A stretch of DNA of 8,557 bases, from NCBI GenBank assembly GCA_020853515.1, contig JADYYU010000042.1, positions 1 to 8,557 on the forward strand, in the 5' to 3' direction. Shown one piece after another: positions 1 through 6,370 of the stretch. The DNA is from Chitinophagaceae bacterium (GTDB lineage: Bacteria; Bacteroidota; Bacteroidia; Chitinophagales; Chitinophagaceae). Position numbers and translations under genes: made by a program. Every line of letters begins with the position of its first letter. The first letter of the stretch is position 1. A model generated the notes under the pieces. It saw only the letters and a program-made list of their open reading frames with translations. It made no database searches and was not told the DNA's origin.

Positions 1-99
1 GAATATACGTTAAACACAAGTGCATTAGCGAAAGGCCCTTACATATTGCAGATAATAACAGCAAAAGGTCCGATTCAGTATAAGCTCACCAAACAATAG
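1..99 (+). CDS. C-terminal end of a T9SS-secreted protein (sorting domain, partial)
   Basis: Frame 1 is open from the first base to a TAG stop at 97-99 and encodes 32 residues. They include LAKGPYILQI followed by a Gly turn and end in QYKLTKQ. This matches the last strands of the type A C-terminal sorting domain that directs proteins through the Por secretion system (T9SS) of Bacteroidota: a Leu-x-x-Gly-x-Tyr core, then a short lysine-containing final strand. The domain is normally removed by the PorU sortase after transit across the outer membrane, so the cargo would be secreted or anchored at the cell surface. The body of the protein lies outside the window, so its activity cannot be stated. 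It converges with the minus-strand gene ending at 214. Confidence 0.72.
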   Translation, partial: EYTLNTSALAKGPYILQIITAKGPIQYKLTKQ

Positions 100-113
100 A
101 ACGTCCTTCGGCA

Positions 114-162
114 CATGATTCACGGCCAATTGTTTTTGATTGGCAAGTCATGTCAGTGACAT
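114..162. repeat. Nested inverted repeats in a convergent intergenic gap
   Basis: CATGA (114-118) and GCCAAT (125-130) are answered by ATTGGC (139-144) and TCATG (148-152). This gives an 11-pair interrupted stem with an eight-base loop. Overlapping its right arm is a near-perfect 13-base palindrome, ATGTCA-G-TGACAT, at 150-162. The site lies between two genes that converge (stops at 97-99 and 214-216). A bidirectional transcript-end hairpin is the simplest reading, although there is no clear T tract after the stem. Confidence 0.35.
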
Positions 163-213
163 TCACAGAAAATTACCTTTTGAAAGTCTTGAAACGGGAT
201 ATCGCTCGTTGGA

Positions 214-849
214 TTAATTACCAAAACTTCCCACATTAAATCCGCCTCTGATTATGGGCAGACCACGATAGGGAGAGAGGTCATTTTGGATAACGTCATA
301 CAACGCATAAATAACAAACGAAACCCTTTCTCCGATAGGAAATGCAAAGCCTCCGCCCACCAGTACAAAAGGAACATTCAGACGGCTCGAATGTTCAAGC
401 GCTTTGCCTGTAGTTGTTTCGTAGGTCAGCGAATCGAGACTTTTATAAAAACCATAGCCAGGCTCAGCGTGTAAAAACAATGGCCCTAACAATGCCAGCC
501 GGCTAAAAAGGGAAAGATTATAGTCAGAAGATGAGTAGCCCAGCACTTCCGGCAGATTATTTATCCCATTGAGATACTCAATTTTTTGGTGAGAAAAAAA
601 ATAGCCTGCGCTCAAGCCAAGTTGGAAGCGACCAAAGCTATACCCAATGGTAGGTGAAATATAAGCAGAATAACCTTTTTCAAAAAAGTTCATCCCGAGG
701 TTCCCGCCAAGGATGAGTCTGTCGGGATCAAAGCCGCCTTCGTCGTAGTAGCCCCGCAGGTATTTTTTCTGCTGCTTTTTAAGGGTAATTTTACCATAAG
801 AGGCCACACAAATCATACAACACAAGGCTAAACTGACGATCCGTTTCAT
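214..849 (-). CDS. Small outer-membrane beta-barrel protein, function unknown
   Basis: The 211-residue product begins with a Sec signal peptide (MKRIVSLALCCMICVASYG; charged start, hydrophobic core, likely cut near residue 19). The mature part is a series of alternating hydrophobic/polar strands rich in Gly and aromatic residues, for example around 46-54, 60-70, 74-85, 109-119, 122-134, 159-170, 175-187 and 199-208. That pattern and length suit an eight-stranded barrel in the outer membrane. Residues 22-30 form a basic patch just after the signal. No enzymatic motif is seen, and I cannot tie it to a named family more precise than the general 'outer membrane beta-barrel' group. The ATG at 847-849 is chosen because it places the signal peptide correctly. 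The gene lies 89 bases downstream of the OmpA-like gene on the same strand, so co-transcription is possible. Confidence 0.7.
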   Translation of the reverse strand: MKRIVSLALCCMICVASYGKITLKKQQKKYLRGYYDEGGFDPDRLILGGNLGMNFFEKGYSAYISPTIGYSFGRFQLGLSAGYFFSHQKIEYLNGINNLPEVLGYSSSDYNLSLFSRLALLGPLFLHAEPGYGFYKSLDSLTYETTTGKALEHSSRLNVPFVLVGGGFAFPIGERVSFVIYALYDVIQNDLSPYRGLPIIRGGFNVGSFGN

Positions 850-938
850 AATTAAATTTTAAGTAAAGTTAATTTAATTTATTTCCCAAAAAACTATTTA
901 GCCTAAAAAAGCATGGCGTGGCACTCACATCAACAAGT

Positions 939-1631
939 TTATTTTTCGCGAACACTTAAAGAAACCCTTCTGTTTTGTGCTCTCCCTTCTGCCGTAGTAT
1001 TTTCCGTCACAGGGTACAAAGGACCGTAACCTTCATAAGGCTTTTCGTCAAAAGACGCCTTAGGCGCTCCTTTACTAATCAGCAGATTATAGACTGCTCT
1101 GGCCCGGCTTTCACTCAGCTTAACATTTTTTAGCGAGTCGCCGGTATTGTCAGTATAGGCACCCAGTTTGATCTTAAGGGTCGGATAGGCCTTCAACATC
1201 TCCACAGTATTACTGAGTTGCACTTCATATCCTTTTTTCAGGGTAGCTTTATTACTTTCAAACAGCATGTCTTCAAAATTAAACCAGATATCTTTGCCTG
1301 CAATAGCAGAAGGATCTTTAATAAAGGCATGAAAGCGGTCTTCGAGTGACCCTTTAAAAGCGCTGATCTCTACCCCATTATCCAGCTTAATCTTTACCGG
1401 CTCTCCTTTCGTGATGATCCAGTTACCCGCTGAATCCAGTGTTCCTGAACCGGCTTCGGGCACCACTGTAACAACAGAATCGATCGTGGCGGCTGCTTTA
1501 TTCACAGCATCATCAATAGAGGCCCCGGCCGAATCGATGGTCGCACTAGCTTCCCGGGTCGACTCATCGCTGGTTTGGTTGCATCCATTCATCCACCATA
1601 CCAGCCCCAGACCGATCAATGCCAGCAGCAA
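939..1631 (-). CDS. OmpA-family peptidoglycan-binding domain protein (downstream half of a frameshifted gene)
   Basis: The first possible start in this frame is TTG at 1629-1631, which falls inside a membrane helix (LLLLALIGLGLVWWM), so it is unlikely to be a true start. The same frame stays open upstream to a TAA at 1710-1712 and there encodes a Gly/Ser/Asn-rich linker and the basic segment PRNKYLFP just before the helix. After the helix comes a cysteine (C17), an Ala/Asp/Ser-rich spacer, and an OmpA C-terminal domain at about 115-230. In that domain FNFEDMLFESNKATL, GAYTDNTGD, LSESRARAV and AEGRAQNRRV are visible. D161 and R176 sit 15 residues apart, the same spacing as the diaminopimelate-binding Asp and Arg of E. 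coli OmpA. The domain should hold peptidoglycan in the periplasm from an inner-membrane helix. Its natural N-terminus is the DUF937 piece upstream. Confidence 0.8.
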   Translation of the reverse strand: MLLALIGLGLVWWMNGCNQTSDESTREASATIDSAGASIDDAVNKAAATIDSVVTVVPEAGSGTLDSAGNWIITKGEPVKIKLDNGVEISAFKGSLEDRFHAFIKDPSAIAGKDIWFNFEDMLFESNKATLKKGYEVQLSNTVEMLKAYPTLKIKLGAYTDNTGDSLKNVKLSESRARAVYNLLISKGAPKASFDEKPYEGYGPLYPVTENTTAEGRAQNRRVSLSVREK

Positions 1632-2248
1632 AAGCGGAAAAAGATATTTGTTTCTTGGAGCAGCTCCATTTGAATTAACGGAACCAACTGCTTCGCTACC
1701 TGACTTGTATTATTCGTTGAATAATGGCTTGTATTCGAAGCCAATGAAGCCGGTAATATAGCCGAAAGGTCACCTTTATGCTGACCAAGCCAGGCGAGTA
1801 TGCTATTAAAGCTTAGCTTCTCAGCAATCATTTTTTGCCCGATATACGAAGCGGCCAATGCGCCGCCCGCATTTAATAAAGTAGTAGACGACGAAGATTT
1901 GATGCCTGCAAAATTAGAAAGCTGATTGGCCACACTGGCCTGCTTACTGCCAAATATCAGCTCAGAAAGTGCAGAGCCGGTATTCAGCGCTTCAGATGAC
2001 AAGTCAGTGGAACCCAGCCCCTGCAACACTCCGGCAGACAGGTTAGTATCTGCTCCTGCCGTGTTTAGCAAAGAAGTCAGTTGCGGATGATGTTGTGACG
2101 GAGTATCAAGTAAGGCCGATAGTATGATTGGCATCGCCCCTTGCATGGCTTTGCTGACAGCGAATTCGTTTTCGCCTAATGATGTTGCAGCGGCTCGCAG
2201 CATGTCTGGTGTAGCCAGCGCCTTCAACTGCTCAGTTAATTGACTCAT
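1616..2248 (-). CDS. DUF937-domain protein (upstream half of a frameshifted DUF937-OmpA gene)
   Basis: This 210-residue reading frame starts at ATG 2246-2248 (MSQLTEQLKA); a TTG-initiated extension to 2290 is possible but less likely. The N-terminal 165 residues are helical and rich in Ala, Leu, Ser and Gly. SLGENEFAVSKAMQGAMPII (23-42), SALSELIFG (92-100) and GGALAASYIGQKM (128-140) resemble the DUF937 family. In Bacteroidota, as I recall, that family is joined to a membrane helix and an OmpA domain. After about residue 180 the sequence loses this character and ends in an improbable tail (FFRFCCWH). The expected linker, helix and OmpA domain continue in the frame one base back. Rejoining both frames gives about 436 residues. 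The molecular role of DUF937 is not known to me. Confidence 0.72.
   Translation of the reverse strand: MSQLTEQLKALATPDMLRAAATSLGENEFAVSKAMQGAMPIILSALLDTPSQHHPQLTSLLNTAGADTNLSAGVLQGLGSTDLSSEALNTGSALSELIFGSKQASVANQLSNFAGIKSSSSTTLLNAGGALAASYIGQKMIAEKLSFNSILAWLGQHKGDLSAILPASLASNTSHYSTNNTSQVAKQLVPLIQMELLQETNIFFRFCCWH
1619..1709 (-). other. Frameshift zone joining the DUF937 and OmpA frames
   Basis: Both reading frames are open only between the TAA of the downstream frame (1710-1712) and the TGA of the upstream frame (1616-1618), so the shift must lie here. It requires net -1 (one base missing) in the reading direction. Going by linker quality, the most likely place is near 1695-1710, where NNTS of the upstream frame could pass into GSEAVGS of the downstream frame. 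A T5 run (1638-1642, minus strand C TTT TTC) is a second candidate site for slippage or a homopolymer error. Confidence 0.65.
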
Positions 2249-2416
2249 AATACGGATATTTTTGTAGTTCTTTATGAATAACTCCTGCAAAATAAGAGAT
2301 TATTTTCTGTTAAGTACCCTGACTGACTTTACTATTTAGTTAATGAAAATATTTATAATATGAAGCAAGCGTTTACGAAGAGTGGTTTTAGATGTTCGAG
2401 TAGCAGTAAAAAAAAG

Positions 2417-2424
2417 TAAATTTG
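2417..2424 (+). promoter_or_regulatory. Candidate -7 element of the dus promoter
   Basis: TAAATTTG matches the Bacteroidota -7 consensus TAnnTTTG exactly. A possible weak -33 element, TTCG, lies at 2395-2398, 18 bases upstream. The GTG start codon follows only four bases after the motif, so transcription would begin at or next to the start codon. Confidence 0.5.
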
Positions 2425-2428
2425 CCGG

Positions 2429-3424
2429 GTGATATACATAGACAACATCGAACTTCCGGATTTTCCGTTGTTACTGGCGCCCATGGAAGACGTGAGTGAC
2501 CCGCCTTTCAGGGCTGTATGCAAAGAAAAAGGGGCCGACCTGATGTACACAGAATTTATAAGCAGTGAAGGCCTCATTCGCGATGCGATCAAAAGCCGGC
2601 AGAAACTGGATATTTTTGATTACGAACGACCGATCGGCATACAGATCTTTGGTGGCGACGAAGACGCGATGACACTTTCAGCGAGAATCGTTGAAACCAC
2701 CGGCCCCGATCTGGTAGACATCAACTTTGGCTGCCCGGTAAAGAAAGTAGTTTGTAAAGGGGCCGGTGCAGGCATATTGAAAGATCTGCCCAAAATGGTT
2801 TCGCTGACAAAAGCTGTAGTTAACTCTGTAAAAATTCCGGTAACTGTAAAAACACGCTTAGGCTGGGATAATGATAGCCGCAATATTGAAGAAGTAGCGG
2901 AACGCTTGCAGGATGTGGGCATCAAAGCACTGGCCATTCATGGACGCACCAGAGCGCAAATGTATAAGGGCGACGCCGACTGGAGCCTGATCGCGAAAGT
3001 AAAAAACAATCCGCGCATCCACATTCCTATTTTCGGAAATGGCGATATTGACAGCCCGCAGAAAGCGCTTGAATACAAAAACCGTTACGGTGTGGATGGT
3101 ATTATGATCGGCCGGGCGGCTATTGGCTATCCCTGGATATTTGATGAGATCAAGCATTTTATTAAAACCGGTACTATAGCGGCGGCGCCCGGCATTGAAG
3201 AAAGAATCGCTGTTTGCAGAAAACACCTTGAATATTCTTTGCGCTGGAAAGGTCCGAAACTGGGCATACTGGAAATGCGGCCCCATTATTCTAATTACCT
3301 GAAAGGACTTTCGCATATAAAAGATTTCCGAATGGAACTGGTGCATGCCGATTCACTACCTCAGATCAGCGAAATATTTGAACGGATCATCAGACACTAT
3401 ACCCTGCAGGAAATAGTTGAATGA
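2429..3424 (+). CDS. dus: tRNA-dihydrouridine synthase (DusB-like)
   Basis: This is a flavin enzyme that uses NADPH to reduce specific uridines in tRNA to dihydrouridine. The 331-residue product has the full Dus pattern on a TIM barrel: LLLAPMEDVSDPPFR (14-28, FMN-binding entry strand), FGCPVKKVVCKGAGAGIL (100-117) with catalytic Cys102, VKTRLGW (140-146), HGRT (171-174), FGNGDI (202-207) and IMIGRAAIGYPWIF (225-238, phosphate binding). The smaller helical C-terminal domain that docks tRNA follows. Length is normal for the family. The start is GTG: an in-frame TAA at 2417-2419 excludes longer forms, and the next residues are needed for the first strand. The substrate position cannot be read from sequence; 'DusB' is the usual label in this phylum. 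A slyD-like gene follows after 53 bases. Confidence 0.93.
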   Translation: MIYIDNIELPDFPLLLAPMEDVSDPPFRAVCKEKGADLMYTEFISSEGLIRDAIKSRQKLDIFDYERPIGIQIFGGDEDAMTLSARIVETTGPDLVDINFGCPVKKVVCKGAGAGILKDLPKMVSLTKAVVNSVKIPVTVKTRLGWDNDSRNIEEVAERLQDVGIKALAIHGRTRAQMYKGDADWSLIAKVKNNPRIHIPIFGNGDIDSPQKALEYKNRYGVDGIMIGRAAIGYPWIFDEIKHFIKTGTIAAAPGIEERIAVCRKHLEYSLRWKGPKLGILEMRPHYSNYLKGLSHIKDFRMELVHADSLPQISEIFERIIRHYTLQEIVE

Positions 3425-3451
3425 TTTCAGCCAATTGTAATAAAAGACAGT

Positions 3452-3459
3452 TACTTTTG
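3452..3459 (+). promoter_or_regulatory. Candidate -7 element of the slyD-like gene promoter
   Basis: TACTTTTG is an exact match to TAnnTTTG and ends 18 bases before the ATG at 3478. No well-spaced -33 TTTG is seen; the nearest TTG, at 3435-3437, is too close. The site would give the isomerase gene its own transcript in addition to any read-through from dus. Confidence 0.42.
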
Positions 3460-3477
3460 CTGCCAAAAAAAAACAAT

Positions 3478-3912
3478 ATGTCACAAGTAAAAAAAGGCGA
3501 CACCATCAAGGTGCATTATAAAGGTACCCTCAGCGATGGCTCATTATTTGACAGTTCTGAAGGCAGAGAACCCCTTGAATTTACAGTAGGTGAGCAAATG
3601 GTGATCCATGGTTTTGATACAGGCGTGATCGATATGAAAGCGGGTGACAAAAAAACGCTGAACATCCCTTATATGGAAGCTTACGGCGAAGTAAACGAAG
3701 ATTTGCTGATTGAAATCCCCAAGTCAGAATTACCTGAAGAACTGGGTGAACTCACAGAAGGAATGCAATTGAATATGGTGAATCAGGATGGTTATGAAAT
3801 CCCTGTGGAAGTGATCGAGATCAAAGAAGATGCGATCGTACTGGATGGCAATCATCCTTTAGCCGGTGAAGACCTGGTGTTTGAAGTGGAACTTGTAGAG
3901 ATCGTAGCCTAG
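3478..3912 (+). CDS. slyD: FKBP-type peptidyl-prolyl isomerase, SlyD-like
   Basis: The 144-residue protein catalyses cis-trans isomerisation of prolyl bonds and acts as a folding chaperone, probably in the cytoplasm because no signal peptide is present. The FKBP core is split as in SlyD. KVHYKGTLSDGSLFDSS (11-27) and FTVGEQMVIHGFDTGV (35-50) form the first half. An inserted chaperone flap spans about 68-122. DGNHPLAGEDLVFEVELVEI (123-142) closes the fold, and NHPLAG is a hallmark of the SlyD group. The histidine-rich metal-binding tail of E. coli SlyD is absent. The ATG at 3478 is preferred over an in-frame ATG at 3421, because the 19 extra residues match nothing in the family and a promoter element lies between the two. 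Confidence 0.92.
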   Translation: MSQVKKGDTIKVHYKGTLSDGSLFDSSEGREPLEFTVGEQMVIHGFDTGVIDMKAGDKKTLNIPYMEAYGEVNEDLLIEIPKSELPEELGELTEGMQLNMVNQDGYEIPVEVIEIKEDAIVLDGNHPLAGEDLVFEVELVEIVA

Positions 3913-3956
3913 GGGCTCACTTTGCACCATACTTATTAAAAATAAAAAGTATAATT

Positions 3957-3988
3957 GAAAGCAGCCATTCCGGTTGCTTTTCTTTTTT
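3957..3988 (+). terminator. Intrinsic terminator after the slyD-like gene
   Basis: GAAAGCAGCC (3957-3966) pairs with GGTTGCTTTT (3972-3981) around the loop ATTCC, giving a ten-pair stem with two G-T wobbles. The stem is followed by TCTTTTTT. It sits 44 bases after the isomerase stop and 17 bases beyond the end of the convergent hydrolase gene, so it mainly serves the plus strand. An A-rich flank could let it act weakly in the other direction. Confidence 0.68.
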
Positions 3989-4004
3989 GACCACAATGAA
4001 CTTA

Positions 4005-4847
4005 TTATTGGATTTCACTCATACGAAAAACTTCAGCGCTTCGGATTCCTTTTTCGGTTTGTTCTAAACTGCAACATTCATTATGCAGATCATGTTCGAG
4101 AAACAACAACCACTGCTGATCAGCGGCCTTCTGCAAAATCAATTCCTTTTCCTGCAGGGTTTGTAGCGGCTGCATATCATAAGCCATTACCCACGGCAGT
4201 GAAACGTGGGCCATAGAAGGCACAAGATCTGCGCAATATAAGATCGACTTTCCGTTCAAACGGATCAGCGGCAGCATCATGCTTTCAGTATGTCCGTTCA
4301 CAGTCAGAATGTCGATATGATCAGAGAGTTCTGATGACGTTTCTGAAGAAATGAATTTTAACTGTCCGCTTTCCTGTAAAGGCAACATATTTTCTTTTAA
4401 AAACGAGGCCTTTTCACGCACATTTGGCTGTATAGCAGACTGCCAGTGCTTTTCGTTACTCCAATAGGTCGCATTTGTAAAAGCAGGCTTAAGCTGCTCA
4501 CCTTCGCGAATGACCGCACCACCACAATGGTCAAAGTGCAGGTGGGTCAGAAATACATCTGTGATATCCTTATTTGTAAAACCGAGTTGTTGAAGAGACT
4601 TTTGCAGACTGTCATCCCCATGCGGATAATAATGACTAAAAAATTTCTCATTCTGTTTATTACCCATCCCGGTATCGATCAGAATCAGTTTATTACCATC
4701 TTCGATCAACAGACAACGCATGGCCCAACTGCACATATTATTATCATCAGCAGGATTCACTTTGTTCCACATGCTTTTAGGCACCACACCATGCATTGCG
4801 CCACCATCTAACTTAAATAATCCGGTATTGATCGTATGTAATTTCAT
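4005..4847 (-). CDS. Metallo-beta-lactamase-fold hydrolase
   Basis: The 280-residue protein carries the metal-binding signature THLHFDH (101-107: His102, His104, Asp106, His107). Further ligands are probably His186 in NGHTESM, Asp207 in YCADLVP and His252 in LEHDLH. This gives the complete dinuclear zinc site of the superfamily. LILIDTG (54-60) is the strand before it. The layout, with an N-terminal extension (WNKVNPADDNNMCSWAMRC), is like the quorum-quenching lactonase/'MBL fold metallo-hydrolase' subgroup, but the substrate cannot be deduced. No signal peptide is seen, so it is likely cytoplasmic. ATG 4845-4847 is chosen because MKLHTINTG begins the first strand; the longer in-frame form to 4892 would have to cross the promoter element. 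It diverges from the first caspase-like gene across a 141-base gap. Confidence 0.87.
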   Translation of the reverse strand: MKLHTINTGLFKLDGGAMHGVVPKSMWNKVNPADDNNMCSWAMRCLLIEDGNKLILIDTGMGNKQNEKFFSHYYPHGDDSLQKSLQQLGFTNKDITDVFLTHLHFDHCGGAVIREGEQLKPAFTNATYWSNEKHWQSAIQPNVREKASFLKENMLPLQESGQLKFISSETSSELSDHIDILTVNGHTESMMLPLIRLNGKSILYCADLVPSMAHVSLPWVMAYDMQPLQTLQEKELILQKAADQQWLLFLEHDLHNECCSLEQTEKGIRSAEVFRMSEIQ

Positions 4848-4852
4848 AAAGG

Positions 4853-4860
4853 CGAAGATA
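4853..4860 (-). promoter_or_regulatory. Candidate -7 element of the MBL hydrolase promoter
   Basis: Read on the minus strand, 4860 to 4853 is TATCTTCG, one base from TAnnTTTG. Only five bases (CCTTT) separate it from the ATG, so the transcript would be leaderless or nearly so. No convincing -33 element is seen. Confidence 0.35.
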
Positions 4861-4960
4861 TGAAAAAAATAAATGATGCATAGAAGCGGCACTCATCACA
4901 TTGGAAAATAGAACGACCCTATTCCCATGGAAAGAATACATGAAAATCATCACAAAAATA

Positions 4961-4969
4961 TTATATTTA
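4961..4969 (+). promoter_or_regulatory. TTATATTTA motif before the first caspase-like gene
   Basis: TATATTTA (4962-4969) differs from TAnnTTTG only at the last base and lies 19 bases before the ATG. The identical nine-base string occurs 18 bases before the start of the second copy (7222-7230). The surrounding DNA is very AT-rich, so chance is possible. Confidence 0.3.
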
Positions 4970-4988
4970 ATTTTAAAAAATCGTCCCT

Positions 4989-6329
4989 ATGCCCAGATGG
5001 ATACTCCTGATATGCCTATACCCTCAGTTTGCCTCTGCATTGACCATCTATCAATTTAAATATTATCAACGAATAGGCGAACAGCAGGTCGCTACTGAAG
5101 CGCTGTTTTTGCAACACGATAATGGAAGAGGCTTTATGAAAACGCGTTATTTCGACCCGATTACAAAAAGTAAAATGCTGCTTGATATGGAACTGGAAGA
5201 AGAGTATATCAGCGACGGAAAAGGCTATACTAGTCAGCAGGCGATGTATGTGCATACAAAAAATCCGCATATTATCACTGGCAGCAACAGGGCAGCCATT
5301 CAGTTACCGGTGATTTACTTTACCATCAATAAAAATACGGCTGAGCTGGAACCTGCAGCCCTGGTAAAAATCCTCGACAATGGCACAAAACAGATCGATT
5401 CAAAAGCAGCATTAAGCGCAACATTTATCGACGCCAAGAGCTTACCCAAACTAATAGGCCCTGCATTTTTTGCAGATGGCGATCTGTTTCTTGAGAAGCA
5501 ACTTAAAGGAGGCATCCGGCAACTGACACCGGACGAACTAAAAACTGTAATTCACCTGTTTATAGTAGCCGATACGCTGGAAGAACAGATCGGAACATCC
5601 TGCGCTTTTGATGCAAAGCGGGTGTTGAATACTTACACTGAGGTGATCAGGCATATGGGAACAAAAATGAATGTGACCATGATTGCAGGCACTCAGTACA
5701 ATAAAAAAAATGTGGTATCATCTCTTAAACTTCTGAAGCCGGGGAAAAATGACATCGTCGTATTTTATTACACGGGACACGGTTACCGGAAAAATGATGA
5801 TAATCGGCGCTATCCTTATATAGATTTACGATGCAAGCAACATAGTGATTACCTGACCGAAACGCTGAACATGGAAGACATTTACCGCTTTATTAAAAGA
5901 AAAGGCGCTCGCATGAATCTTGTACTGAGTGATTGCTGCAACAGCTATGTAGGCAAATACAATGCTGTGGCCTCCGCACCTCCGAAAAAGAAAACAACTC
6001 CCCTACAGTTCGACAACGATAATATAAGCATGCTGTTTCTCAAAGCAAAAATATCGATTCTGGCTACCGCTGCAGACAGCACACAGCGGGCATCAGGGAA
6101 TCCATCATTTGGAGGGTTCTTTTCGTACTTTTTAAATACTACGCTGGAGGCCAGTTGCAGTAATACAAAAACAGCCTATGCCAAGGCAAATTCATCGCCT
6201 GTATGGTGGAATGAAGTACTCACCGACACCAGAACCCAAACCGAAAAGAAAGCGCAGTTTACCTACTGCGACAAACCCTATATAAAAGAAAATATTTGCA
6301 TTCAGAGTCCTTGCTTTATGATCGAGTGA
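4989..6329 (+). CDS. Exported caspase-like cysteine peptidase (C14/metacaspase type), copy A
   Basis: The 446-residue protein starts with a signal peptide (PRWILLICLYPQFASA, likely cut after residue 17), so it should act in the periplasm or beyond. Residues about 20-185 form a region I do not recognise. From about 190 comes a caspase-type p20 fold: HLFIVADT, SCAFD (204-208), NDIVVFYYTGHGY (254-266) with catalytic His264, and NLVLSDCCNSYVG (310-322) with the catalytic Cys most likely Cys317, as in metacaspase DCCHSG. A p10-like part follows, with ILATAADSTQ and FGGFFSYFL (about 357-382), where Asp363 could line the specificity pocket. The linker at 331-338 contains KKK. TYCDKPY (425-431) is shared with copy B. 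There is no T9SS domain. Activity and substrate are inferred from motifs only. Confidence 0.85.
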   Translation: MPRWILLICLYPQFASALTIYQFKYYQRIGEQQVATEALFLQHDNGRGFMKTRYFDPITKSKMLLDMELEEEYISDGKGYTSQQAMYVHTKNPHIITGSNRAAIQLPVIYFTINKNTAELEPAALVKILDNGTKQIDSKAALSATFIDAKSLPKLIGPAFFADGDLFLEKQLKGGIRQLTPDELKTVIHLFIVADTLEEQIGTSCAFDAKRVLNTYTEVIRHMGTKMNVTMIAGTQYNKKNVVSSLKLLKPGKNDIVVFYYTGHGYRKNDDNRRYPYIDLRCKQHSDYLTETLNMEDIYRFIKRKGARMNLVLSDCCNSYVGKYNAVASAPPKKKTTPLQFDNDNISMLFLKAKISILATAADSTQRASGNPSFGGFFSYFLNTTLEASCSNTKTAYAKANSSPVWWNEVLTDTRTQTEKKAQFTYCDKPYIKENICIQSPCFMIE

Positions 6330-6370
6330 TGAATGTTTCATGGCATCCTGATTTATAGTGAACTGCAGAT

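Noticed and set aside
905..925. GC-rich segment followed on the minus strand by a T6 run, as a terminator of the OmpA gene
   Set aside because: No stable stem could be drawn from the bases before the T run.
1411..1761. 116-residue plus-strand open frame across the frameshift zone
   Set aside because: It is the complement of the OmpA spacer and DUF937 tail; low-complexity Ala/Ser composition comes from the opposite gene.
2287..2298. TTATTTTG on the minus strand as a -7 element for the DUF937 gene
   Set aside because: The spacing inside the motif is one base short of TAnnTTTG and no -33 element is found upstream.
2620..3346. Two minus-strand open frames opposite dus
   Set aside because: They are antisense to the well-conserved Dus motifs and have composition typical of shadow frames.
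3421..3477. N-terminal extension of the SlyD-like protein
   Set aside because: The extra residues overlap the dus stop, match no FKBP pattern, and are preceded by no promoter, whereas MSQVKKGD at 3478 is the family-like start.
4446..4811. 121-residue plus-strand open frame
   Set aside because: It is antisense to the metal-binding core of the MBL hydrolase; the protein has no recognisable character.
6330..6350. ATGAA-TGT-TTCAT mini-hairpin after caspase copy A as a terminator
   Set aside because: A five-pair AT-rich stem with no following T tract is too weak to call.
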